Shown: positions 36,171 through 47,009 of the stretch, piece after piece
Layout of the letters: each line of letters starts with the position of its first letter
Position numbering within the stretch: the first letter of the stretch is position 1
Origin: Aquilaria yunnanensis
Taxonomy: Eukaryota; Streptophyta; Magnoliopsida; Malvales; Thymelaeaceae
DNA: 64,000 bases
Assembly: GCA_039654915.1 (NCBI GenBank)
Contig: CM077594.1
Coordinates: forward strand, 90,410,893 to 90,474,892
Direction: 5' to 3'
Program-made: the position numbers and the translations under genes
The notes under the pieces: model-generated
Database searches by the model: none
The model's input: only the letters and a program-made list of their open reading frames with translations
What the model was told of the DNA's origin: nothing

Positions 36171-37599
36171 AAGGTGGATCCGAATATGGTCGACCGGTTC
36201 ATGTTAGCGGCGGCTGATGCTTTAGGTTGAAGAAGAAGATAAAGTAGGTGTTGGATGGGATATTATACATGAATATGGCTTCTTTCTTTAATTTTTAGTT
36301 TAAACATTCTCCATTTTCTTGATGATCCTTTGGTTTTACTTTGTTACTTTTCTCTAGTTCTAAGATGAGTTGGGACCTGTTAAATTATGATAGAGGGTAA
36401 TTATAGTAAGGAATTATATATGAGATGAGAAGAAAGCATTAGGGGAAGAAGTAAGAAGATTATGGATTTGTAAGTGGGAGATGGTGAGCTTCTTCCCTTT
36501 TATGAGATGTTTATATGTGTTTATATGTTGCAAAACAAAATAAGATAAAAAAAGGAAGAGAAATGGGTGTCAAACCAAACAAATCTCTTTCCATTCCCTA
36601 TTTATTTGCTCTTGCTCCTTTTTCTTCATGTCCATGGTCTTTTACAATTTGTTTGAATTCATTTAAAAACTGTACTTAAAATCTGCTGAAATGACTTGAA
36701 TTTTATATGAGTTTCACTTGAAATTGGTTGTCATAGATTCTTTACTTCAATTGTTTAGAACAAAAAATTTTGTAGTACTCTCTTGATCTGGTACTGTAGT
36801 TACAAACTTGGCAGATGGGTCTTCCTTCTTAGCACCAATGAAATGATGAAAATTATGTGAACGGTGGGGCTCATGCAAAACTTTTTTTAGAAGCGGGTCC
36901 CACTTGTTTTTGTACGAGCGTTTCAATTATGATGAGGAAAAAAAACTATTTTTTTCGTTACATATTCTTTGCATCCCAAAATTTTTCACAACACCTCTCT
37001 TTTTGGTAAGTTCTATTAGGCATAATAATTAATTAGCTCTCTTTCTACTTTCACTTTGAAGAAAAAATAGTTTCCTAGTTTAACATTCCTGTGGATGATT
37101 AACGAAGAACAATTGTTTGGATCTCCGCATAGAACCCACGAACAGTCCGAGGCATTTTCACAGTCGAGTGAAAGTTTCATTGCCACGATAATGCCGTTGA
37201 TGTTCTCTGGCACGAGTTTGGTGTTCTCTCCGGATCTACTTCTTCCCTTGAACTCATCGCTCTCTCCTCCAATCGACCTTCAACTTCAGTGACCCGTAAA
37301 CATTAGACATAGAGCAATATCTCAACTTAAAATTTGTAAAAAAATATTAGAAATTGATTCTGGCCCATTAGACTCCACATGTGCAGGATCAAGTCGTCGT
37401 GGCTTTGAACCTCGCAGGGGAACTCCTCCATGCGGATATGGCAGAGCAAGTCGACCGAATCGACATCACTGGCAAAGCCATGCTGGTGTTTGAGATCATT
37501 GAACCTGTCCCTGCAAAATTGAGAGTGGGGGAAAGGAATGCTGAGCTCTGGCATTTCTAGAGCTCCGCGGCGACAGAGTCCCATCTTTTGGTGTCATGA
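36171..37599. other. 3' flank of HIPP and intergenic DNA
   Basis: No gene recognised. Bases 37020-37590 have a more gene-like composition. Minus-strand ORFs at 37327-37584 and 37016-37213 could be exon relics, but no family is recognisable. Confidence 0.3.
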
Positions 37600-37962
37600 T
37601 TAGGGTTGGGTCGGGTTGGATTTGGATCAGGTCATTCAAGTACAAGTTTATTTGAGTTAGCATATATTCGGATTCAGGTGGTGTTATTTGGGTTTAGGTT
37701 AATTTCCGCTTGAGTAGATTTTGAGTTCAGGTTGGGTCAAGTTAGGTTTGTTTAGATTCGGATCTTATCATGTAGGATTACCAGGTCTTAGACTATATTT
37801 AACTTAATTATCAAATTTACCCGGTTCATTAACGCATAAGCCGAAATGACTGAATCAATTTAATTTTTTGTCTAATTTTGATTAAAATTTAATTTATCTA
37901 GACATAAAAATAATATAAAATTTATGAAGATATATTACTATATATATTTTCTTTAATAAAAT

Positions 37963-38110
37963 ACTCTTTCTGTACTAAATTCTTTATAACATTCAGTATT
38001 CAACAATTTATCTATTATTTTTTATTTTTAACATTTTAGTATATAAATAGAAAGTGATTATATTAAATAATAAATAAAGGCCTAGTTTCTAAACATATAC
38101 TTTTAAAAAA
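37963..38110. mobile_element. Partial Stowaway-like MITE
   Basis: Begins CTCTTTCTGTACTAAATTCT and continues with sequence similar to the interior of the MITE at 3311-3545 (ATTTTAGTATATAAAT, CTAGTTTCTAAACATATA). The right end is missing, apparently abutting the next MITE. Confidence 0.5.
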
Positions 38111-38125
38111 AATTTCTAACAAATA

Positions 38126-38426
38126 ATCTCTCTCCGTTCCATTTTCTTTGCTTTATTTTGCTTTTCTGACTAGTTTGACTTAAATTTATTTATATTATTA
38201 TTGATTAAAAATTAAAAAATATATATTTAAAAATTATAGGTATTGATTTATCATTCATGTATAAAAAATTTTTATTTACATATTAAAATATCAAAAATGA
38301 AAAATTATACGTTAATTGTTAAAATATGAATTGAGAAAAAAATTTGAGACAGGGGAAGTAAAATGAATAAGTTCAATTCTTTGAAAAAGTCAAATATTTC
38401 AAAGAATATGGGATAGAATAAGTACT
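38126..38426. mobile_element. Stowaway-like MITE
   Basis: Inverted ends: left ATCTCTCTCCGTTCCATTTT, right reversed TACTTATTCTATCCCATATT, followed on both sides by TCTTTG. About 300 bp, AT-rich, non-coding. Confidence 0.6.
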
Positions 38427-38789
38427 ATAATTTCTAAAATCTAATTATTCATATATCTCTATCGTCGTTTCACTAATCGTTTCCCAAAGCTCTCACTCGC
38501 TTATTTGGCAACGCAAAACAAATCAACAAAATAAAAGGAACTCATTCACTTATATTAAATCATAATTTTTCTAAAATCTTTCCCGACCATATATTTTATG
38601 CTGATTTAAGTTAAAATTGAGTTTTGTCGGGTTTAGTCATTTCAGGTTCGCGTCAAGTTGAGCTCAAGTTCTGGTTTTCTCAGGTTTTACTTTAATTGGG
38701 TTGGGTACAATCGTATTTGGATTATTGACTTTTTTTGTCAAATCAAGTCAAGTCTTTAGGTTGCCTCAAAATTTACCATCCTAATCATA

Positions 38790-39790
38790 ATGGGTTTGGG
38801 CTAAGATAGGATAAGTGGACCAAAGATTCACATCGAGAACTTGGTCAAAAGGAGGCAAAGATGCACATTTTGAAGTTAAGAGATCGGAAGGAGAGGGGCA
38901 ATAGTGGGAAAAAAAAACCTAAACATCACCATTTCTTAAACTCTATGTCATATTGAAGTGGAGTAAAGATAATGGTTCAAAGAGGTACTATTCTTTATGG
39001 CTTCCTTAAAAAAACCACGATGATTTAAAAGTTGGTCAGATCAGCTACATAACTCAAAAAAATAAAAAAAAATTCCCATTTTTTAAATATAAGCCCATGT
39101 AGTTTGAAAAGATGTAAATAAGTTATCTATCTCCATATATTCTACCCATACCCAAAGTTAAATTATAAATTATAAATCACTACTAGTACATATTGGACAA
39201 ATTTTTACTGCAAAATCCTGGAAACCTTCTCTTTAGTTTCACAATTGATTAATCTGGTAATCATCAACAATTCCTTATTACCATCATTAGCAAGAATTGG
39301 CAGGATGATCAATTCTTGCCCCTTATATCATGATAACTTTAAATTCCTCAAAATCAATAAATTCATCTTTGTGTTTAATACTATATTGGGTCTAACTACT
39401 TAAAGGCCAATAAAAAACTTGGTTCACATAGAAAACTGATTTGACCAAACTTTCAATCAAAAAACAATTATAGTTAAGGGAGATGTTTAATACGAGAAAA
39501 TTCATATGAGGAAAAGAAATTCTCATTGATTACACTCCTATAGGGCAAGATTGATACCCATGTTTACAAAATAATATTCCCACAACAAATCCAAAGTACT
39601 ACAAATAACCTACTCTCATAGCTAGTTTGCCCATAATTCAGAGAACAAAGTCGAATATCAGACGGTTCTTGCTGTAATAGACACACTTTGGGGCTTTAAC
39701 GTTGTCTTTGATCACAGGTATATAGGTTCTAGTTCACTTAGGTTAACCAATTTAAGGTCTAGTCACCACCATCCTTGATAGTTTAGCTAT
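38790..39790. other. Non-coding stretch, possible LTR of the degraded element to the right
   Basis: No gene. Because a primer-binding-site-like sequence follows at 39795, the last few hundred bases may be a decayed LTR. No partner copy was found. Confidence 0.25.
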
Positions 39791-39794
39791 TAAC

Positions 39795-42190
39795 TTGGCA
39801 ATTGGCCATCTATGGGAACAATGGTAGACGTGTAGATATCATGATGCAACCAGGATCACTGTGATGTGCAAAATGCTGTTCATGGGGGTAGAATATCCCT
39901 AAGCAAGTCAAGAGGCCATATGAACAACTAGTGGAGAAAAACCCTATTGCAAGATATCAGGAAAGCAATTCATCAGAAGCCAAAAGGGGCAACATCGAAC
40001 CATCCTACACTAGAAAGGATCAACGCCCCACTGAGGAACCCACCATAAAGGTGTTTGATTTGCTCAAAGGTTTAGAAGTGAGAGATATAAGTATAGTCAC
40101 CAGAAGGTTGGACCAAATGAAGGATCAACTGAAGGTCGTCAATCCCTCCCTAAGAGATGTTCCTCATCAATCATTAAACATCAGTTACATGTGGGTGTAG
40201 CAATTTAAGGAGGAGATCAATAACACCCGACCCTTAAAGGATTTAGGATGCCGATGATAGATGTATATAACAAACTCACGGACCTCCGATTAACCACTTT
40301 CAGAGGTAAGTCATGTCCATGAGGTTAGGAAGGACCATAAATACACTAATGTGCAAGGCCTTCTATTCTACTCCAATGTGCAAGCTGATCCAGTGCAAAC
40401 AAGGGTTGCCAATTTTGATAGTTCCAGCATGTGTTTCAAATCTTTGTTTGGCACTTAAATAGAAATCAACCCAACCCTCAAGTGGGGCCCACCTTTTCAA
40501 GATAAGGTGAAGGAAGGGTGAATGCTTGAGGACTATATCCAGATGTTTAACGCAAAAAACCTAGTGAAGGACATTTTCCCAAATTTTCATCTACTAGCTA
40601 TAACCTTAAGATTTCTATGGGACTCAAGATTGAAATAGGATCTACATGAGAATTCCATTTAGATCATCAAATAATTCTTAAATGAAGCAACCTACTATAT
40701 GCATGAATAGAAGCTCAGCGAGATGGACTCCTAAAAGGCGGCCTTAAATGACCAACAGTGGAAACCAAAGGACAACGTACCTCATTAAGGAACTGAGGTT
40801 GGGGCAAAAGGCTTCATATGCCCCTTTACAAGATTCAAGGGTAAATATATTATATTGCCAAAGGAGAGCAAAATATAATGACCAGGTACCCCAACCTTTA
40901 CTCCCAAAAATAGCCCCTTACAAAAAAAAGTATTGTCAATATGATAAAGATAGAGGCAACTATAGCGAGGATTGCTGGAAGCTATGTAACCTCACCAAGG
41001 AACTTGTTAGGGAGGGCAAGTTGAGAGAGTGCATTACCCATCCAGCTTCCTCATATAAAGGACCAAAAAGCAAGCATAATAAGATGTACAATGATGACAT
41101 GGAGCATGATAGTGAACAAAGATAGGACGCCCAATAGGAGGGCTGAAATATAGGAAGCTAGGACCCACCGTAAATGTCATTAATATGATTATCAAAGGTC
41201 ATCATCATTAAATAAGAGGCATGCATGCAAATAGCCAATTGAAAACCATAAACTTGAGGAATGTCTTGACCGAATCAGATGGATCCAAAATGATATTTCT
41301 TTACATTGACCCGATCATAATAATGACCTATACCAACAATTTTGATGTGGTTAAGGTGTATCAGGACACAGGGGCCTACTCTTTAGGCCAACTTATGGGG
41401 TCGAAAAAGACGATGACCCTTTTTTAGGTACTGTCTAGTTGTTGTTAATGCTACAATGAATATCTCAATATAGAAGCACTATTTATGTCTCTCAAGCATA
41501 GAGTTCTTGCTCCTTCACATCCCATCCTCCTACAACACCTTGCTTGGGAGGCCTACTTTGGCACAATTTCATAAATGGATGAATGCAAGATAGGTGACAA
41601 TGATTTAATGACCCTATCAAGGACACCACTATCTTTATTGATTGGTCTCAGTTTGAAGAAGTTACATTGCTAGCCTGAATGGGCCCTTGAGCACCCACGA
41701 CTTACTGCCGCCAAGTGATCTAAAGAAAAGAAAGGAAGAAGCCCCAATGAGAAGTAAGGGCAACTTACCTATATCCAATGAGTCCTAGGAGGTGGAGTTG
41801 GGCCCCAGCCATAGGGTAAAACTACGCAAAGACCTTTCCCAAGAAGTAAAAAAAATTCATTCATTGAATTTTGACAAGTTAATATTGATTTTTTCACATT
41901 GTCTCCTAGTGACATGTTAGGAATAAACCCAAAGGTCATGACTCCTATGTTGCAAGTCAACCTCTCAACTCAACCATCACAGTAGTAAAACATGAACTTG
42001 GCCTCAGAAAATAAGGGATTTGATCAAGAAGAGGTCAAGAGGCTCATTCAAGCAAGCACAATTCATTAGGTCTGGTACCCCAAGTGGTTAGCCAATTTAG
42101 TTTTGGCTCAAAAAGGTTATTGGCGACTGGATGATGTGCGTGGACTACACAAATTAAACGACCCCTACCTTGACCCCTTTCCTCTTCCAT
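39795..42190 (+). mobile_element. Degraded Ty3/gypsy retrotransposon (gag to start of RT)
   Basis: TTGGCAATTGGCCATCTATG at 39795 resembles a damaged gypsy primer binding site plus leader. ORF pieces follow in order. 39931-40200 is gag-like. 40748-41125 contains a zinc-knuckle-like segment (KKYCQYDKDRGNYSEDCWKL) followed by LVREGKLREC, as in Tat/Athila-type gag. 41221-41427 has a decayed protease site with VYQDTGAYS. Bases 42071-42170 read as the start of reverse transcriptase (WLANLVLA, then MCVDYT). Many stops and frameshifts; no integrase remains. This older relic is unrelated in age to the young element to its right. Confidence 0.7.
40748..41125 (+). pseudogene. Gag zinc-knuckle region fragment
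   Basis: A 125-aa open piece within the degraded gypsy element. It carries the nucleocapsid-like Cys/His segment and the following LVREGKLREC motif typical of plant Ty3/gypsy gag C-termini. Upstream gag is broken by stops, so this is a fragment. Confidence 0.6.
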
Positions 42191-42349
42191 TTTTAGAGTG
42201 AGGAAAATAAAAGAAATAACCTTCTTAGCTATAACAGTGTTATATAAATGCCCAAATATGCTAAATAAGAATGTATCATAGAATTTCCTTCCGAATAACC
42301 ATGAATGGTTTATGACTATCATGAAGCAACTCGTTTAAGAGGTTAAAAA

Positions 42350-43914
42350 TAAATACCCGAAAGTTAGATGGTAGTTCTGCTCCATGAGAAATAGTCCTAC
42401 ATTGTTAGTTTTCACACCATCCATATTACAAATGTCGTTGAATTAAATTTGCAACCCCATATTTTTTAAGCCACCGCTCAAAGTAAATTTTTCAAGAGAA
42501 TCACAACTCTAAAATTTTTAAGTCATTGTCAATCATAAGTATATAACACATAGCTTCTAGGGTTTCAAATCAAATTGAAACGAGTTAAGTCCAAATTAGA
42601 CCTTTAAAGCTTTGGATTTTTTAAGTACGACCTCCAATCTCTGAAGCTCAACCTTAGCTAATGGACATCTTCATTTTAGGCCAAGGATGGATCCCAATTG
42701 ATAAGGTTTCTATAGTAGAAGCTTAACGTATTCCACTGAAGAACGGAAATTGGGTACGTCCGTTATAACTTACAAAATTTTAGTGCACAATTGCATTTGT
42801 CCAAATTTCATAACACTTTTTCTTGAGTTGAATTTGTCTCTCTTAAAAGTTTTATAAAGAGAAAAAAAAAACCTATAAGAAAAGCTCTTAGTAGTAACAA
42901 CTAACATAAGTTTTTTAAGAAAAAAAAAAGGTTAATAGGGCATTTTTTGTATAATAATTTATGTGTTTGAGTTATAAGAAATCATTTTTAGTATATATTT
43001 TAGTATAACTGAGAAGGAACAAGTACTTACTGAGGTGTTACACATTATGTCTCATTCATAATGGAGTTAAAACTCAATCACACCTTAGAGGCAATAGACA
43101 GATTTTGGGATCTTTGCTTCCATAACTGGAGTAGTTCATAACTAGCAACAATTAATTAGGAGATAACCTTATTGGCTGAAGTAGTGTGGCGTGAGTGGCC
43201 AAATATTCTAAATGAAAACATACTGTAGAATTCCCTCAATAAATACTCTCTTCATCCCTTAAAAAAATACTCCGTAAATGTTTTTTTTTTTTTGGGGGGG
43301 CTCCCCAAAAACAATATTTATATATATCTATTGGCAACTCTTTTATGCTCAATTTTCTATTTTGCCCCTTTGATCTCTCACACATCTCTTGTCTCCTCCA
43401 TTTCGATTCAACCAAATTAATAAAACTCATTCTTAATTCAGAGACAAAGGCTAAATTGTCGCAAATGAACCATTGATCCTAGCCATGAACCAAAACCGGC
43501 GTTAACCAGCAGCAGCGAATTATGGATAGTGCAAAACGGGGACAAATCATGGGGGAAAGTCATCCAAAACGGGAAGTAATATAGAGAGGAATAAAAGGCC
43601 AAATCATGGGAAGGGGAAGGCAGATATTCAAATGTAGCATCACATGACGTAGGTTGCCATCACTTGAATCACAAATGAACCACCTTGCAACATAAACCCA
43701 AAATTGGGATTGTTTTGTTTCTTACTTGTGGGGATAGTGACTAGTGGGCTCTATAGGAATTTCTGTTTCCTATTACTATTAAAATTAATATTTGTTCAGT
43801 TAGGTGATGAAGACTAGAATGATCTATGGTGAAAACTGGTCAAGGAGAATATGAAAAGGTCTCTTTGAGCAATACATTTTCATTTAGACCTTATCATTCC
43901 TATAGAGCAATAAG
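42350..43914. other. Left flank of the young retrotransposon
   Basis: Non-coding. Bases about 43050-43150 share loose similarity (CAATCACACCTTAGAGGCAATAGACA versus CGATCAAACCTTCGAAGGTAATAGACA at about 62522) with the right flank, so the target may itself have been repetitive DNA. Confidence 0.3.
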
Positions 43915-43919
43915 ATGTT
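43915..43919 (+). repeat. Target site duplication, left copy
   Basis: ATGTT directly abuts the left LTR; the same five bases directly follow the right LTR at 62287-62291. Confidence 0.9.
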
Positions 43920-44191
43920 TGTGGCAACGTGCGGGTTTTCGGGAGTCGCCACCAATCGGTTTTCTTAGGTCGATTGGTCACCTTAAAATTGGTCTGCGAG
44001 AGTTCGGGGATCGGGAGTACGGTTACGTTAAAACAACTTTGTTAAAACGCCCAAAAATTGGCACCTTAGTTGATTTTAATTTTGTTTTGCTTTGCTTTTA
44101 AATAATTCTCAGTTAATTTTCAAAATTAGAAATTTTAACTGGATTAGTCGAAATGTGGATTTTTAAATTAATTTGTATAAAATTTTATACT

Positions 44192-44400
44192 TCCGAACCA
44201 TGGACTCTGCCGAGTCATTTGGACACGGAAGATTTTGATTCCGAACCATGGACTCTGCCGAGTCATTTGGACACGGAATTTGACGAAATTTTAATCCATA
44301 TCGTAAAAATATGAATTTTTTATCTTTTTATTTAATTTATTTATTTTAAAAGTTTGATATTTTCCAAACCGTAGATCCTGCCGGATCATCCGGATATGGA
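44192..44400. repeat. 38-bp palindromic motifs in the LTR
   Basis: TCCGAACCATGGACTCTGCC...ACACGGA occurs at about 44192 and 44241, a diverged copy (CCGTAGATCCTGCCGGATCATCC) at about 44363, and another at about 45340. Each has a small palindrome (GACTC-TGCC-GAGTC or equivalent) inside TCC...GGA ends. The same set is in the other LTR 15,385 bp to the right. Could be protein-binding sites for LTR regulation. Confidence 0.6.
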
Positions 44401-44472
44401 AATTATTTTAATTTAATTAAATTTTTCTAAGCGTGACTTTTTGATTATGTCAAACTAATTTTTTTAGATTAA

Positions 44473-45225
44473 TTAAAAAGAAGTTTATCTAATCTAATCC
44501 TATAATTAAGCTTAACATTAATTTCTAAACTAATTCATAACTTTAATAATCCAAACAAAACTTAAAAAGTAAAACAATGGCTAATTTGTAAATCAGAACA
44601 ATATTAGAGTCTAAAATATACAAATCACATAAGACTAGGGGCAAATTATGTATTTAAAATATTTATCTAACCAAATCATACGATTATACTTAGTAATAAT
44701 TCTTTAAGTTTATTCATACCCTTAATTAAATGAACAAACAAAGACATAAAAGAGAATAAACATTAATGGCCAAATTGCAATTCAAAACAACCTTAAAGTC
44801 TCAGACGAACAAATCAAATAAATCCGAGGATCAATTATCTATTAAAATTACCTATCTAACCTAATCATATAATTAAGTTTAATGACAATTTCTAAGTTAG
44901 TTTATGCGTTTAATTATTTGAACAAACAAAACACAAAATAAAGAACATAAGTAAATCAGAGATCAAGTTGTAAATCAAAACAAACTTAAAGTTTCAAATG
45001 AACAAATCAGATAAATCTGAAGACAAATTATTTATTTAAATTATTTATATATAAGCTAATCATATAGTTAAACTTAATGTTAATTGCTAAGTGAATTTTA
45101 CACCTTTAATTAACTGAATAAACAAAAACATAAAAAAAAGAAAATAAACATCAGTGGCTAAATTGTAAGTCAAAACAAACTTAAAGTCTCAGATAAATCA
45201 AATAAATCTAGGGATTTAACTAGGA
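44473..45225. repeat. Tandem AT-rich repeats of about 180-190 bp in the LTR
   Basis: About four diverged units share phrases such as TATCTAACC(T/A)AATCATA, TTAATTA..TGAACAAACAAA, and CAAAACAA(A/C)CTTAAAGT. Copy differences within one LTR exceed differences between LTRs, so the repeats predate this insertion. The same block lies at 59858-60610 in the other LTR. Confidence 0.65.
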
Positions 45226-46907
45226 TTAAGCCAAAATTAGACTTTCGGCTCAGATTTGGATCAACAACAGATCGATTTGCGAGCTATGTTTCATTATTTA
45301 ATTTTAATTTTTGTTTACTTTAAACAATTTTAAATTGATATCCAAACCATGGATTCTAACCGAATCATCTGGACATGGATTTTGATAATCGATCTTAGGT
45401 CAGATTTTCCAATAATTTATATGTTACTTAACCAATAATTTGGTACACATTAGATGCACTAATAGAATTAAAATTAAACTATTCTAAAAATAAGGATAAA
45501 TAAATAAATAAATAAACATATCAAAATCACAATCCTATGTTGTTCTCCTATATCAATTTAATAATCAAATTTAATGTAAGGTCAAACCAATATTAATAAA
45601 GAAAACAAAGAAAAATATGAATAATGAAAATCTTGCTGTCGGGGGTTAATCTGCAACATAAAATATGTCAGTGACTTAAATGAATAAAATAAAGATAACT
45701 AAGGACTAAATAAGAATTTTACCCAAAAAAGCAACTTTGACTTAGTCAAAACGCAAAAACGCGTCTGCCAGCGTTTTTACTTCTTCCTCTTCTCGCGACG
45801 GTGGCGCTGCAGCGATGGGATGGCGATGCAGCTGGGAAGGGGGTGGCGATTGCGCGGCGGAGGGAGAGCAACAGCCGGAGGACTAGGCCGGAAACTGGAG
45901 GAGCTTGGCGGGCGCAGCGGCAGGAGCTGGATGCGGCGGCTAGCGCAAGGCGAGGTGGGGTGAAGCAGAGAAAGAGAAAAGGTTGGCGGCAGAGGGGGAG
46001 CAGCAAGGCATGTCGGCAGAGGCTGGAACGGCGTCGTGGCGAACAGGGGGAACGACGCCGTGGGGAGGAGAGACGTTATCTGTGCTGACGGAGGGAGGAC
46101 AGCGTGGTGGAGGGGAGCTAGAAACGGCGACCGCGGGCTCGGACAGGATGCACGGCGAACGCTTGGGGACGGCGGGTTTGGCTAGCGGCAGAAGGGGAGG
46201 TGGCGCGATGCGAGGTGAGGATGATGGTGGTCGCGTCGGTGGCGAACTGGGATGGGAGAAGAAGAAGAGTGTTTTCTGTTTTTTTCTTTTCTTTTCGGGA
46301 AGGAGAGGCGAGAGTAGTTCGTGACTGAGAGCGTGAGAGTTCTTTTTTTTTTTTTTTTTTTTGTTTTAGGGAGATCCGAGAGAGAGAACCTGAGAGGGAG
46401 AGAGAAGAGAGTTTTTTGAGAGAGAGAAGAGAGAGCTCAGTGTCTTTTTTTTGTCTATTGTCCGTGTGTTTGAGTCTGTGGGAGAGAGAAGAAAGAGAGA
46501 GAAGCGTAGCAGAGAGCTCGCCCCCAAGGAGAAGCTGAGCCAGCCCCCCGTTTAATAATCCCCCTCAGAAGGATCGAGAAGGGAGATATTTTTAATTTTT
46601 TATTATTATTTATTTATTTTATTATATATATATATTTTTTATTACATATATATTTTTGATTCGATTTGATTTGATTTTTAACTAATTAATTTTTTTAATT
46701 AATTAATAATAATTTTTTTTAAACACACACAAACAGATATATATATTATTATATTTTGACTAAACTTATAAAACAAAAATGCCCCCTCCTAAATTAATTT
46801 TTATCAATAAATATATAATATTATTTTTAATTTAATTAATTAATATTTTTTAATTAATTAATAATTTTTTTTTATGAAGGTCGGACGAAATTGGGTGTCA
46901 ACAGCTG

Positions 46908-46916
46908 CCCCCCTTT
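46908..46916 (-). promoter_or_regulatory. Polypurine tract of the retrotransposon
   Basis: The minus strand reads AAAGGGGGG followed by CAGC and then the 3' LTR start TGTTGAC. This is where second-strand synthesis is primed. Confidence 0.7.
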
Positions 46917-47009
46917 GCATGCTTCATGGGACATGATGTATGCAAAGTAGTTACCAAATTTCGTCCGGCTTAGCTAGGCATTGAGAACCTTCTCGCCGCC
47001 TAAACTATG

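Larger units (their letters stand above)
37603..38783. mobile_element. Possible hAT-like element carrying nested MITEs
   Basis: The left end reads TAGGGTTGGGTCGGGTTGG and the right end, reversed, TAGGATGGTAAATTTTG; both flanks carry ATGAT/ATCAT-like bases but no clean 8-bp duplication. The interior near both ends is rich in GGTTGGGT / TCAGGTT repeats typical of some non-autonomous hAT elements. Its middle is occupied by Stowaway-like sequences at about 37960-38430. Confidence 0.35.
43920..46903 (-). repeat. 3' LTR (2,984 bp)
   Basis: Direct copy of 59305-62286. On comparing the printed sequence the only difference I found is a poly-T run after 46342 (20 T here, 18 in the other copy), which exactly accounts for the 2-bp length difference. 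It contains four copies of a 38-bp palindromic motif, about four copies of a 180-190-bp AT-rich unit, a GC-rich block at about 45770-46330, and GA-rich sequence at about 46370-46510. ORFs of 86, 95 and 113 aa in the GC-rich block occur in both LTRs and are not convincing genes. Confidence 0.95.

Noticed and set aside
45746..46324. ORFs of 86, 95 and 113 aa in the GC-rich part of the LTR, repeated at 61131-61709
   Set aside because: They overlap each other on both strands, have low-complexity Arg/Gly/Ala composition and are duplicated only because the LTR is. They are better explained by GC-rich non-coding LTR sequence.
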